Source: AP-15 sp035538335 (GTDB lineage: Bacteria > Pseudomonadota > Alphaproteobacteria > ATCC43930 > CGMCC-115725). From it: DNA of 64,000 nt. The notes beneath the pieces are model-generated. The model did no database searches, was not told the origin of the DNA, and worked only from the letters and a program-made list of their open reading frames with translations. The translations under genes were made by a program, and so were the position numbers. The DNA is taken from NCBI GenBank assembly GCA_035538335.1, contig DATLKN010000006.1, positions 62,001-126,000 of the forward strand. The letters run 5' to 3'. Below are positions 53,398 through 64,000 of this stretch, piece by piece (positions within the stretch are counted from its first letter, which is position 1; every line of letters starts with the position of its first letter).

Positions 53398-54243
53398 TTA
53401 CTCCCGCGCCAGCTCGGCGAGGAGCGGGTTGAAGCGAAGGGGCGCCTCGTACTGCGCCCAGTGGCCGGCATCGGGGATGATCTCGAAGCGCGCTTGCGGC
53501 TGAACGCCGCGCAGCACGCGGGCGCGCTCCTCGAGATATGGGAAGGCGGTCGCGTCGCGCCCGCCCCAGATGCCGGAAAGCCGCGCCTTCACCCTCGGCA
53601 AGGCGAGCGCCAGCGTGTCGCCGCGCGAGAAGCGCCGGCTCTTGACGCGGCCGCGCGGTGCGTTCGTCGATTGCAGATAGACCGCGAGCTCGTCGATCTT
53701 CGTCTTGTCGGCAATCATCAGCACGCCGAGATTGTGGCGGTGGACCGCGATTTTTTCTTCCTCCGACATGTGCGGGCGTACGCGGTCGAGTTCGGTCGGC
53801 TGGCGCACGAGCCCGAGCCCGTTCGAGCCGACGATCGTGAAGCTGCGCACGCGCTCGCCCATCGCCGCCGCCACATGGCCGCCGAGCAGCCCCCCGAAGG
53901 AGAACCCGGCAAGATGGAACGGCTCGCCGCTCTGCAGCAGGCTCTCGATACCTTGCACGAGGATCGCCGCCAGTCCCTCGGCGCTGTGCGGCTCGGGCGG
54001 CGTCGCCGACTCGCCGAGCCCCGGCAGGTCGGGCGCGATGACCGTGAACTCGCGCGCCAGCGGCAGCACGTTCCTGATCCAGTGCGTCCACGCGCCGTAG
54101 CCGCCGTGGAAGAGGACGAGCGGCGGCCCCGCGCCCCAGCGGCGCCAAACCATGCCGCCCGCGCCGCACGGCGTCTCGATGCGCTCCGCCTCAGCCGCGA
54201 CGCGCGCGACGAAGGCGATCGTTTCTTCTTTGAAGAAGGGCAC
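53398..54243 (-). CDS. Alpha/beta-hydrolase
   Basis: The protein has 281 residues and starts at GTG 54243, with AGGAG at a 6-base spacing. The oxyanion strand is VLFHGGYGAWTHW (about 43-55), the nucleophile elbow is LAGFSFGGLLGG (Ser in GFSFG, near 115), the acid is in GIWGGRDATAFP (about 225-236) and the catalytic His is in DAGHWAQYE (about 260-268). The fold includes esterases and C-C bond hydrolases of aromatic meta-cleavage. No substrate can be assigned. It lies 10 bases before glnD. Confidence 0.9.
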   Translation of the reverse strand: MPFFKEETIAFVARVAAEAERIETPCGAGGMVWRRWGAGPPLVLFHGGYGAWTHWIRNVLPLAREFTVIAPDLPGLGESATPPEPHSAEGLAAILVQGIESLLQSGEPFHLAGFSFGGLLGGHVAAAMGERVRSFTIVGSNGLGLVRQPTELDRVRPHMSEEEKIAVHRHNLGVLMIADKTKIDELAVYLQSTNAPRGRVKSRRFSRGDTLALALPRVKARLSGIWGGRDATAFPYLEERARVLRGVQPQARFEIIPDAGHWAQYEAPLRFNPLLAELARE

Positions 54244-54260
54244 GGCTTGCTCCTGTTATT

Positions 54261-54390
54261 GTCGTCCCGGCGAAGGCCGGGACCCATGCTTCCGCCGACT
54301 CGCAATTCTCGGGCTCGGCGACAGCATAGCAACGCCGCAAGCTTCGTGCAGCGGAAGGGTGGACCCCGGCTTGCGCCCGGGGTGACAGGA
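54261..54390. repeat. REP-like repeat pair upstream of hsp20
   Basis: The left part (54262-54286) contains CGTCCCGGCGAAGGCCGGGA, the inverse of the word found upstream of hrcA. The right part (54357-54389) is the related hairpin GACCCCGGCTTGCGCCCGGG. Together they frame about 70 bases of unassigned sequence, giving a MITE-like layout between the hydrolase gene and hsp20. Confidence 0.65.
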
Positions 54391-54501
54391 AGCTTCTGAC
54401 GGTATGGGGCACGCCCGGCCCATTACAATCGCGGCTGAGCGACTATATGACTAAGGAGCGGGCGCTTGCCGCTTGCGAGGGCTCAACCGCTCGGAGCGAC
54501 C

Positions 54502-54897
54502 ATGCCGAAACGCGAGCTCGCAGCAATGATGTGGGCGGAAGCCTGCGAAGCGATGGACCGCGCCGAGCGGCTGCGCCGGCAGTTCTTCCATCGCGGCCAC
54601 GAGACGCCGCACTGGGAAGCGCCGTGCGACATCTTCGAGACCGATAAGGCGCTGATCATCCTGGTGGCGCTGCCCGGGGTCGATCTCGAGCAAATCGAGG
54701 TGACGCTCTCTGCCGGCATCCTCGTCGTACGCGGCGAGCGGGCGCTGCCGCCGGAGCTGCGGCAGGCGCGCATCCACCGGATGGAGTTGCCGCACGGCCG
54801 CTTCGAGCGGCGCATCGAACTGCCGCCGGCCCACTTCGAGATATCGGGACGGCATCTGGCCAACGGCTGTTTGATGCTGCGGTTGGAAAAGCGCTGA
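54502..54897 (+). CDS. Small heat shock protein (Hsp20/alpha-crystallin) with short C-terminus
   Basis: The protein has 131 residues. An N-terminal helical arm (1-40) precedes the alpha-crystallin domain (about 42-130), with APCDIFETDKALIILVALPG, GILVVRGERALPP and the terminal ANGCLMLRLEK, equivalent to the A-x-x-x-G-x-L motif. The protein ends right after this strand, so the C-terminal I-x-I extension that locks oligomers in most Hsp20 proteins is missing. ATG 54502 has GGAG 5 bases upstream; TTG 54466 with AAGGAG is a weaker alternative. It precedes lon by 34 bases, forming a protein-quality pair. Confidence 0.88.
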   Translation: MPKRELAAMMWAEACEAMDRAERLRRQFFHRGHETPHWEAPCDIFETDKALIILVALPGVDLEQIEVTLSAGILVVRGERALPPELRQARIHRMELPHGRFERRIELPPAHFEISGRHLANGCLMLRLEKR

Positions 54898-54931
54898 CGG
54901 ACGCGATCGCGCGCCCCTCAAGGAACGAAAC

Positions 54932-57364
<2,433 letters not shown>

Positions 57365-57476
57365 GGCCAGATTTCGCCCGTCTCGTCATACCCCGGCGGC
57401 GGTCCCGGACGCCCGCGCCTTGACCCGACGGCGCCGGGCGGCGAAGCTGCGAGCCGCATAGCGAGGGAGGCGAGCG

Positions 57477-57965
57477 ATGAGCGAACAGGGTCCGGCGATC
57501 GTCGTGCAGCCCGAAGAGGGGCCGTCCTATTGGCAGCCGGTGTGGGCGAACGGTTGGGCCGAGGTCAAGCTGGCGCCGAAGCTCGGCGGCCCGAGGAATC
57601 TCGCCTTCGGGGTGCAGGTCATCGCCCCGGGCGGCCATGTGCGCGAGCACAGCCACATGCCGAACGAAGAGATCCTGTTCTGCCTCGAGGGCAAGGGTAC
57701 GGTCATCCTCGACGGCGTGCCGCACCCGTTCGTGCCGGGAACGACGGTCTTTGCCGGGGCCGGCGTGCGGCACAAAATCGTCAATGACGGGGCGGACGAA
57801 TTGAAGATGACCTGGACCTATCTGCCGCCCGGGCTCGACGATTTCTTTGCCGCGATCGGGCGGCAGCGCAACCCGGGTGAGAAGGCGCCGGAGCCCTTCG
57901 CGCGCCCAGCCGATGTGCATGCCCTCGAAGCAAAGAGCGGCTACGGCCCGCCAATCGAGGGGTAA
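57477..57965 (+). CDS. Cupin-domain protein
   Basis: The protein has 162 residues with one cupin barrel (about 45-125). Motif 1 is GGHVREHSHMPNEEILFCLE (two His and a Glu as metal ligands). Motif 2 is FVPGTTVFAGAGVRHKIVN, which supplies the last His. Such single-domain cupins are dioxygenases, isomerases or sugar-sensing proteins; the substrate is unknown. ATG 57477 has GGGAGG 6 bases upstream. A strong hairpin follows the gene. Confidence 0.85.
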   Translation: MSEQGPAIVVQPEEGPSYWQPVWANGWAEVKLAPKLGGPRNLAFGVQVIAPGGHVREHSHMPNEEILFCLEGKGTVILDGVPHPFVPGTTVFAGAGVRHKIVNDGADELKMTWTYLPPGLDDFFAAIGRQRNPGEKAPEPFARPADVHALEAKSGYGPPIEG

Positions 57966-57975
57966 GCGCCGCCGT

Positions 57976-58002
57976 AAGCGGGGCCGCGGCCCGGCCCCGC
58001 TT
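57976..58002 (+). terminator. Strong hairpin after the cupin gene
   Basis: AAGCGGGGCCG and CGGCCCCGCTT form a perfect 11-bp stem around a 5-base loop, 11 bases after the cupin stop. It also lies after the end of the convergent small gene at 58053. It lacks a T-run on either strand, so it is a likely but not classical bidirectional terminator. Confidence 0.6.
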
Positions 58003-58052
58003 CGGCACCCGAAAAACAATGAAAGCGAGCGGCGCCGGAGCGCCGCGAAGCC

Positions 58053-58151
58053 TCACGCCTTCGAGCGGCTCGCCGGCTTCTTCGCTTCTTTCTTCGCCGC
58101 CGTCTTGGGCTTTTTCGCCTCCTTGGTCGGCCGCTTTTGCCCCTTGGCCAT
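58053..58151 (-). CDS. Lysine-rich 32-residue protein
   Basis: ATG 58151 follows AAGGAGAAGG and opens a 33-codon frame: MAKGQKRPTKEAKKPKTAAK then KEAKKPASRSKA. Nearly half the residues are Lys or Arg and the rest mostly Ala and Pro, giving a histone H1-tail-like composition. Small Lys/Ala/Pro proteins of this kind recur in Alphaproteobacteria and are thought to bind nucleic acid, but I cannot name a family. The strong ribosome site and biased composition support a real gene. Confidence 0.65.
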   Translation of the reverse strand: MAKGQKRPTKEAKKPKTAAKKEAKKPASRSKA

Positions 58152-58333
58152 GATCCTTCTCCTTGCCTTTTTCGCCGCGCCGCCGATTCCGGGCGCGCCG
58201 GTCTCGAATATGCTGCGCTTTTAGAGAGATGCAACCGTTACGGCGCTTTTCCGCCCGCAGCGCTCGATTCCGCCACTCGATGCTCGCCGCGCCGCGGAGC
58301 AATAGCGAAAAGCGATTCGGGCGGCGCGCGCCC

Positions 58334-59806
58334 TCACGCTGCCGCCGGCCGGATCTTGGCCGTGACGGATTGGTCGGCCGGCGCGGCGATTTCATCGAGC
58401 GCCCGCGTCAGCTCGCGGCTCGGCCACGCCGGCCCCGCCGCCTCCTCATAGGCCCGACAGGCCTGCAATACCGTCAGATCGTCCCAGAGCGGGCCCGTCA
58501 CCTGCAACCCGACCGGCAAGCCGTCGGCAAAGCCGATCGGAATCGAGGCGGCTGGGTTCTTCGTCAGATTGAAGGGCGGCGTATAGGGCATCCAGGAGAG
58601 GAAATTGTTCGGGTTCGGCAGTTCGTCCTCGCGCGGCTCGGCATAGGCGGCGGGGATCGGCATCGTCGGCGACAGCAGCAGGTCGAAGCGGTCGAAGAAT
58701 TTCCGCATCGCGATGCCGAGCGCAGTGCGCCGGGAGAGCGCCTCGAGATAGGTTTCGATGCCGCTGCCCTCGCCGAGCCGGCCCAGCGCGACGAGCCCGG
58801 GATCCATCAGCGGGATCGCTTCCGGGGGCAACATACGCAGCAAGCCGGCGAAGGCCGGGAGCGCCAACGCCTCGAAGATCGGCGCCGGCGATTCCGCGAA
58901 CGGATCGGCCAGCTCGACGACGGCGCCCAATTCGGCAAAGACCTCGCCGGCGCGCTCGACGGCGCGGCGCACCGCCGGCTCCGGCTCGGCAAAACCGAGG
59001 GTCGGCGACAGCGCGACGCGCCTGCCCCTGAGCGAGGCTTCGCGCACCCGCTCGCGGTAGCGGATGCCGTCGTCGGGAAGGCTCGCCCAATCGCGCGAAT
59101 CCGGCCCCTTTACCGCGTCGAGCATCAGCGCCGCGTCATCGATGGTGCGCGCCATCGGGCCGACATGCGCGAAATCGCCGAAGAGCGACGGCGGATGGAC
59201 GGCGACCCGGCCGAAGGTCGGCTTTAACCCGACGAGACCGCAAAACGACGCCGGGATGCGGATCGAGCCGCCCGCATCGGTGCCGGTCACCAGCGGGCAA
59301 ATGCCGAGCACCAGCGCGGCGGCGCTGCCGCCGCTCGAGCCGCCGGGGGTGCGCTCGAGGTTCCAGGGGTTGCGGGTGACGCCGGTCAAAGGCGAGTCGG
59401 TGACCGCCTTCCAGCCGAATTCCGGGGTTGTCGTCTTGCCGAAAAAGACCGCGCCCGCGGCGCGCAATTTGCTGACAGCGGGCGAATCTTCGTCCCACCG
59501 CTGGTCGGGGTCGATCGTCCGCGAGCCTAGCCGGCGCGGCCAGCCGCGCGTCAGCAGCGTGTCCTTGATCGGCACCGGAACGCCGTCGAGCAGCCCGATA
59601 GGTTCGCTCCTGTGCCAGCGCGCCTCCGAGGCGCGCGCCATCGCGAGCGCGGTTTCGGGATCGTAGAGGACAAAGGCGTTGACCGCCGCCTCGTAGGTTT
59701 CCAGGCGGCGCAGGGTCTCGCGCGCGACCTCGACCGGCGACAGCTTCTTCGTGCGAAAGAGCGCCAGCATCCGCGTCGCCGGCATGAAGGCCAGATCGTC
59801 TTCCAT
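58334..59806 (-). CDS. Amidase (amidase signature family)
   Basis: The protein has 490 residues. The Ser-Ser-Lys triad is present: Lys in DGVPVPIKDTLL (about 80), the bridging Ser in TPGGSSGGSAAALV (about 154-167) and the nucleophile Ser in GTDAGGSIRIPASF (about 174-187). It hydrolyses an amide to acid and ammonia; the family is broad. ATG 59806 lies 12 bases after the D-2-hydroxyacid dehydrogenase stop, and GGGAGC precedes it, so the two form an operon. The substrate is not evident from the context. Confidence 0.93.
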   Translation of the reverse strand: MEDDLAFMPATRMLALFRTKKLSPVEVARETLRRLETYEAAVNAFVLYDPETALAMARASEARWHRSEPIGLLDGVPVPIKDTLLTRGWPRRLGSRTIDPDQRWDEDSPAVSKLRAAGAVFFGKTTTPEFGWKAVTDSPLTGVTRNPWNLERTPGGSSGGSAAALVLGICPLVTGTDAGGSIRIPASFCGLVGLKPTFGRVAVHPPSLFGDFAHVGPMARTIDDAALMLDAVKGPDSRDWASLPDDGIRYRERVREASLRGRRVALSPTLGFAEPEPAVRRAVERAGEVFAELGAVVELADPFAESPAPIFEALALPAFAGLLRMLPPEAIPLMDPGLVALGRLGEGSGIETYLEALSRRTALGIAMRKFFDRFDLLLSPTMPIPAAYAEPREDELPNPNNFLSWMPYTPPFNLTKNPAASIPIGFADGLPVGLQVTGPLWDDLTVLQACRAYEEAAGPAWPSRELTRALDEIAAPADQSVTAKIRPAAA

Positions 59807-59818
59807 AACCCGCTCCCG

Positions 59819-60790
59819 TCAGGTCTCGATAACAAGGTTCGCGACCGGCTCGCCGTGCGCGAAGCGGTCCAGGTTGCGGGCGATGTCGCGCGAGCGGCGC
59901 GCCACCGTCCCCTCTGTCCAGGGCGAACAATGCGGCGTCATCAAGACGTTGGCGAGTTCGTGGAAAGGATGCCGCGAGGGACGAGGCTGCGGCTCCTGCG
60001 CGTTCGGATAGCGCCACCAGGTGTCGAGCGCGGCGCCGCCGATCACGCCATCGGCGAGCGCGCGGTAGAGCGCGTCCTCGTCGGCGACGGGGCCGCGGGC
60101 GAGGTTGATCAGGTAAGCATCGCGCTTCATCGCCGCGAGGCGCGAGGCGTCGATCAGCCCCTTCGTCTGCGGCGTCAGCGCACAGCTCAAGACGACGATG
60201 TCGCTCTCTTTCAGCATCGCGTCGAGATCGGCGAGCGCGTAGAGGCGCTCGACCGAGGGCGGACGCTCGCGCGGCGTGCGGTTGGCGGCAAGCACCCGGC
60301 AGCCGAACGCGGCGGCTCGCCACGCGACCTCGACGCCGATGCGGCCGAGCCCGACGATGCCGACAGTCGAACCGCCAAGCTCGCCGCGCCGCCGGCCACC
60401 GGCGAGCGGGCTCCACTCCCACGATCCGGCGCGGAACGAGCCCGCGACCTCGAAGAGCCGGTGGCGCCAGGCCAGCATCGCAAGGATCGCGAATTCGCCG
60501 ATCGCCGGCTCGTGCCCGTAGGCGTTGCACACCGCGACGCCTTTCGGCAACGCGGCGAGGTCGATCTGGTCGATGCCGGCGAGCGGCACCTGCAGCAGCT
60601 TGAGGCGCGGCGCCGGCGGGTAATGCCGCGTCCAGGCGCCGCTAACGACGATCTCGGCCATTTCGAGTGCGGCCGCGGCGGCCGGGCCTCTTTCGTCGGC
60701 GTGGATCTCGACCTCGAGTGCGGCTTCGAGGTGCCGCGTGATGCCCGCCGCCTGGTTCGCAGCGAAAGAGCCGAGGAAGAGCGCTCGCAT
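59819..60790 (-). CDS. D-isomer-specific 2-hydroxyacid dehydrogenase
   Basis: The protein has 323 residues. The NAD-binding motif is VGIVGLGRIGVEVAWRAAAFG (about 143-163). The catalytic Arg is in NLARGPVADEDAL, and the His is in MTPHCSPWTEG near the C-terminus. It reduces a 2-keto acid or oxidises a D-2-hydroxy acid; a glyoxylate/hydroxypyruvate-type role is possible. I start it at ATG 60790 (MRALFLGSF); an upstream start at 60823 would add 11 residues. It precedes the amidase gene. Confidence 0.9.
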   Translation of the reverse strand: MRALFLGSFAANQAAGITRHLEAALEVEIHADERGPAAAAALEMAEIVVSGAWTRHYPPAPRLKLLQVPLAGIDQIDLAALPKGVAVCNAYGHEPAIGEFAILAMLAWRHRLFEVAGSFRAGSWEWSPLAGGRRRGELGGSTVGIVGLGRIGVEVAWRAAAFGCRVLAANRTPRERPPSVERLYALADLDAMLKESDIVVLSCALTPQTKGLIDASRLAAMKRDAYLINLARGPVADEDALYRALADGVIGGAALDTWWRYPNAQEPQPRPSRHPFHELANVLMTPHCSPWTEGTVARRSRDIARNLDRFAHGEPVANLVIET

Positions 60791-60922
60791 CAGGCCGCCC
60801 CGCGGCGGCGGAAATTCGTCCAAGATTCCATCGGCTCGCTCTCGTGTCGCAGGCCGGCGAGATTACTCGCCATGGCGACAGATGCGCCACCGGATTGCCC
60901 AAAAGCGCGGTAATATCGTGCG

Positions 60923-61546
60923 ATGAACCGAAACGTCCGCGCCGCCGCCGCGCTCGGGCTCGCACTTTTCGTCGCCGCCTGCGCGGGAAAGTCGGAACTC
61001 CTGGCGCCGGCGCAATCGGCAAAGCCCGCAATCGTCTTCGTGCGCCCGTTCGCGATCGAGACGAGCGTCGTCACCCTCGATCCGGGCTTCGGCTTCACGC
61101 TCGCGCACGGCTTCCTGCCTCGAACGACGCGCGCGCGGGCGCTGGGGCGGGCGGTGCAGTTCATCCTTGCCGATGCACTGGAGGAGCACCTGCAGACGGC
61201 GGGGCTCGCCGCGACGCGCGGCCGGGCGATGCCGCGCGGAGCAACGACGGCGCTCGTCATCGGCGGCCAATTCCGCGCCCTCGACCAGGGCGCGAAGCGG
61301 CTCGGCGACCGCGCCCGCCCGGGCCATGGCGGCAGCCGCGTCGCCGTCGATGCCTGGGTTGCGTATCTCGCCCCCGGCAAGCCGGCGCAGCGGCTTCTCG
61401 ATCTGCACGAGGATTCGGACCTCGACCGGCGGCGCGCCGAGCGGCCGGCCGACGCGAACGCCGACGCCGCGCTCGTTGGCCGGCGCATCGCCGACGCCAT
61501 CCTTGCTCTCGCGCGAACCCGCGGCTGGCTCGCGTCCGGGCGCTGA
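60923..61546 (+). CDS. DUF4410 outer-membrane or periplasmic lipoprotein
   Basis: The protein has 207 residues. A signal peptide with the lipobox FVAAC (Cys20) marks a lipoprotein. The mature part matches DUF4410: PAIVFVRPFAIETSVVTLDP, ALEEHLQTAGLAATRG, LVIGGQFRALDQG and a final LARTRGWL. The domain is found in lipoproteins of unknown function that resemble GNA1162/CsgG-like subunits. No ribosome site is evident; TAATAT just upstream (60911-60916) raises the chance of a leaderless mRNA. It converges with the permease gene across 4 bases. Confidence 0.8.
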   Translation: MNRNVRAAAALGLALFVAACAGKSELLAPAQSAKPAIVFVRPFAIETSVVTLDPGFGFTLAHGFLPRTTRARALGRAVQFILADALEEHLQTAGLAATRGRAMPRGATTALVIGGQFRALDQGAKRLGDRARPGHGGSRVAVDAWVAYLAPGKPAQRLLDLHEDSDLDRRRAERPADANADAALVGRRIADAILALARTRGWLASGR

Positions 61547-61550
61547 GGCT

Positions 61551-62639
61551 CTAGACGCGGCGCGTCGCGAAGTCGATGCGCGGATCGATCAGCATGTAGG
61601 TGAGGTCGCCGACGAGCTTCAGAACGAGCCCCATCAGCGTGTAGATGTAGAGCGTCCCGAAGACGATCGGGTAGTCGCGGTTGATCGCCGCGTCGAAGCC
61701 CAAGAGGCCGAGGCCGTTGAGCGAGAAGATGACCTCGATCAACAAGGAACTCGTGAAGAGGATGCCGACGAAGGCGGCCGGAAAACCGGCGACGACGAGC
61801 AGCATCGCGTTCCGGAAGACGTGGCCGTAAAGGACCCGCCGCTCCGGCAGGCCCTTGGCGCGGGCGGTCAGCACGTATTGCTTGTTGATCTCTTCGAGAA
61901 AGCAGTTCTTGGTCAGCATCGTCAAGGTCGCGAAACCGCCGATGACGAGCGCGGCGACGGGCAGCGCGATGTGCCAGAAATAATCCGCGATGCGCGCCGG
62001 CCATGACAGCAAGACCCAATTGCCGCTGACGAGCCCGCGCAGCGGAAAGATCTGCCAGTAGCTGCCGCCGGCAAAGAGGACGATCAGCAGCACCGCGAAG
62101 AGAAAGCTCGGCACGGCGTAGCCGACGATGATGACGGCGCTCGTCCACACGTCGAAGCGGCTGCCGTCGCGCACCGCCTTCCTGATGCCGAGCGGGATCG
62201 AGACGAGATAGGTGAACAGCGTCGTCCACAGCCCGATCGAGATCGACACCGGCAGCCGCTCCTTGATCAGGCCGATGACGCTGCGGCTCTGGAAGAAACT
62301 GTTGCCGAGGTTGAAGGTCGCGTAGTTGCGCATCATCAAGAGGAAGCGCGCGAGCGGCGGCTTGTCGAAGCCGTACTCCTTGCGCAATTCCGCGATCAGC
62401 GCGGGATCGAGGCCGCGCGCGCCGCGATAGCGGAATTCGCTGCCGCCCGCGGTACTCTTCAATTCGCCGGTGCCGGCGCTGACGCGGGCGGTGGCGCTCA
62501 CCGCGCTGCCGCGCAATTTGGCGATCATCGTCTCGACGGGGCCGCCGGGCGCCGCCTGCACGATGACGAAATTGATCACCATGATCGCGAAGAGGGTCGG
62601 CACCATCAAGAGGAGGCGCCGCAGCGCATAGGCGATCAT
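61551..62639 (-). CDS. Oligopeptide/microcin C-type ABC transporter permease (YejB-like)
   Basis: The protein has 362 residues with six membrane helices and a large periplasmic loop after helix 1 (about 35-130), as in YejB. The start MIAYALRRLLLMVPTLFAIM is typical, and the cytoplasmic EAA loop is KQYVLTARAKGLPERRVLYG. The end is GDLTYMLIDPRIDFATRR. It works with the binding protein encoded 51 bases upstream. The second permease (YejE) and the ATPase (YejF) are not in the window. Confidence 0.93.
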   Translation of the reverse strand: MIAYALRRLLLMVPTLFAIMVINFVIVQAAPGGPVETMIAKLRGSAVSATARVSAGTGELKSTAGGSEFRYRGARGLDPALIAELRKEYGFDKPPLARFLLMMRNYATFNLGNSFFQSRSVIGLIKERLPVSISIGLWTTLFTYLVSIPLGIRKAVRDGSRFDVWTSAVIIVGYAVPSFLFAVLLIVLFAGGSYWQIFPLRGLVSGNWVLLSWPARIADYFWHIALPVAALVIGGFATLTMLTKNCFLEEINKQYVLTARAKGLPERRVLYGHVFRNAMLLVVAGFPAAFVGILFTSSLLIEVIFSLNGLGLLGFDAAINRDYPIVFGTLYIYTLMGLVLKLVGDLTYMLIDPRIDFATRRV

Positions 62640-62690
62640 CGGTCCATTCCCCAGTGCCTCTCACCCCCGGGTTAATCTGAACGCCGGCAT

Positions 62691-64000
62691 CTATTTCTTC
62701 GGCACGGCGGCTTTCTTCGCTTCCAGGCTCTGCTCGGCGCCGGGCTTCACCCACCAGGTGTTGAAGCCGATGCCGTATTTCGGGGTAACGGCCGGGCGGC
62801 CGAACTTGTCCCAATAGGCGACGCGGAACGCGCCGATGTGGAATTGCGGGATCACATAGAAGCCCCACTGCAACGCCCTGTCGAGCGCGCGGGTATGGGC
62901 GACGAGGCTCTTGCGGTCGGGGGCGTGCACCAGCTGGGCGATCAGCTCGTCGATGGCCTTGCTCTTGACGCCGAGCAGGTTGGGGCTGCCCTTCTCGTCG
63001 GCCGAGGCCGAGCCCCAATATTCGCGCTGCTCGTTGCCCGGCGACAGCGACTGCCCGAAGGCGACGATCGCCACGTCGAAATCGAAATTCTGCATGCGCT
63101 GCTGGTATTGCGGGGTGTCGACCGTGCGCACCCGGGCGGCGATGCCGATGCGCTTCAAATTCGCGACGAACGGCAGCACGACGCGCTCGAATTGCGGATT
63201 GTCGAGCAGGATCTCGAAGCTGAAGGGCTGCCCCGTCTCGTCGTTGACGAGGGCTTCGCCTTTGAAGCCCCAACCCGCCGCCTGCAGCAATTTCAGGGCC
63301 TTTTCGAGGCCGGTGCGGATGTCGCTCGGCTGCTTGTATTCGGGCGGGTCGTATTCCTCGGTGAAAAGCCGTTTCGGGAGCTGCGCGCGGAACGGTTCGA
63401 GGATCTTCAACTCGTCGCCTTTCGGCACGCCCGTGGCGGCCAGTTCGGAGTTGTCGAAATAGCTGCGCGTGCGCGTGTACTCGCCGTAGAAGAGGTACTT
63501 GTTCTCCCAGTTGAAATCGTAAGCGTAGGCAAGCGCCTCGCGCACCCGCCGGTCCTGAAAGATCGGCCGCCGCAGATTGTAGCCGAAGCCCTGCATGCCG
63601 CTCGGCAACCGGTTGGGGATCTCGACCTTCTTGATGAGCCCGGCGCGCAATGCCGGGCTGTTATAGCCGGTCGCCCAATCCTTGGCGGCGTTCTCGACGC
63701 GCACGTCGTATTGCCCGGCCTTGAACGCCTCGAGCGCCACCGTATTGTCGCGGTAGTAGTCGTAGCGGATCTGATCGACATTGTAGCGGCCCTTGTTGAC
63801 CGGCAGGTCGCGGCCCCAATAATTCCTCACCCGCTTGTAGGTGATCGACTGTCCGGGCTGCACCCCGGCGACTTCGTAGGGGCCGCTGCCGAGCGGCGCC
63901 TTGAGCGTCGTCTTCGCGAAGTCGCGGCCCTTCCAGTAGGCCTTCGAGAGTACCGGCATCTCGCCAATGATCTGCGCGAGTTCACGATTTTTCGCCGTCT
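62691..64000 (-). CDS. Extracellular solute-binding protein (YejA-like, SBP_bac_5), N-terminus missing
   Basis: The frame is open to the window edge and stops at 62691; about 436 C-terminal residues are present. The segment GEMPVLSKAYWKGRDFAKTT, then PLGSGPYEV and VRNYWGRDLPVNKGRYN, is typical of YejA-type oligopeptide binding proteins. Further on come LAYAYDFNWENKYLFYGEYT and LNLLGVKSKAIDELI-like segments (NLLGVKSKAIDELIAQLV). It delivers peptides to the YejB-like permease encoded downstream. An internal ATG at 63959 is not the start, since matching sequence continues upstream. Confidence 0.92.
   Translation of the reverse strand, partial: TAKNRELAQIIGEMPVLSKAYWKGRDFAKTTLKAPLGSGPYEVAGVQPGQSITYKRVRNYWGRDLPVNKGRYNVDQIRYDYYRDNTVALEAFKAGQYDVRVENAAKDWATGYNSPALRAGLIKKVEIPNRLPSGMQGFGYNLRRPIFQDRRVREALAYAYDFNWENKYLFYGEYTRTRSYFDNSELAATGVPKGDELKILEPFRAQLPKRLFTEEYDPPEYKQPSDIRTGLEKALKLLQAAGWGFKGEALVNDETGQPFSFEILLDNPQFERVVLPFVANLKRIGIAARVRTVDTPQYQQRMQNFDFDVAIVAFGQSLSPGNEQREYWGSASADEKGSPNLLGVKSKAIDELIAQLVHAPDRKSLVAHTRALDRALQWGFYVIPQFHIGAFRVAYWDKFGRPAVTPKYGIGFNTWWVKPGAEQSLEAKKAAVPKK

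Noticed and set aside
54466..54501. Longer hsp20 starting at TTG 54466
   Set aside because: The ATG at 54502 has its own ribosome site, and the added 12 residues do not resemble Hsp20 N-termini; kept as an alternative only.

Overview
The window is about 64 kb of very GC-rich DNA (roughly two thirds G+C or more by eye), densely packed with genes. It looks like the chromosome of a free-living alphaproteobacterium. The reasons are the very large NAD-dependent glutamate dehydrogenase, a class III (glutathione-dependent) alcohol dehydrogenase, a phasin-like protein, the hrcA-grpE-dnaK-dnaJ block, a Tat-exported orphan ABC binding protein, and many small REP-like hairpin repeats of the kind common in soil Rhizobiales and Rhodospirillales. 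I cannot name a genus. I see no rRNA, tRNA, CRISPR array, prophage or intact insertion sequence.

Left part (1-19,000): the end of a TerC-family membrane protein; a PaaI-like thioesterase followed by a MarR-acetyltransferase fusion; a tightly overlapping three-gene operon (molybdenum hydroxylase large subunit, acyl-CoA ligase, crotonase) whose composition resembles furoate-type CoA-dependent ring degradation but lacks the two small hydroxylase subunits; a phasin; a DMT exporter; frmA; a colinear set of giant glutamate dehydrogenase, FkbM methyltransferase and ABC binding protein; and a CHASE2 adenylate cyclase.

Middle part (19,000-41,900): small secreted or unknown proteins; an Nramp-like transporter with unusual metal-site residues, preceded by a short leader ORF and divergent from a CsoR/FrmR-like regulator that lacks the usual cysteine; glgC and pgm; a quinone oxidoreductase; then a catabolic locus with a DUF3500 protein, an enolase-superfamily enzyme and an FCD-type GntR regulator on the minus strand. 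These are divergent from a complete branched-chain-type ABC transporter (binding protein, two permeases, two ATPases) and an amidohydrolase. A GntR-type operator lies in the shared promoter region. A vapBC toxin-antitoxin pair with an 18-bp palindrome over its start codon, a second Nramp-like transporter and a double-GAF hybrid histidine kinase follow.

Right part (41,900-64,000): an agmatinase-family gene with a phosphotransferase/ATPase fusion; a protein-quality-control region (hrcA, grpE, dnaK, dnaJ, then hsp20 and lon) interrupted on the other strand by glnD and an alpha/beta hydrolase; a cupin; a 32-residue lysine-rich protein; a D-2-hydroxyacid dehydrogenase with an amidase; a DUF4410 lipoprotein; and a YejA/YejB-type oligopeptide importer running off the right edge.

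The observations most worth follow-up are the hmf-like trio without its partner subunits, the two Nramp paralogues lacking the transition-metal methionine together with the Cys-less CsoR-like regulator, the leader ORF, the GntR/ABC/enolase catabolic locus, the vapB palindrome, and the heat-shock region with hrcA but no visible CIRCE element.
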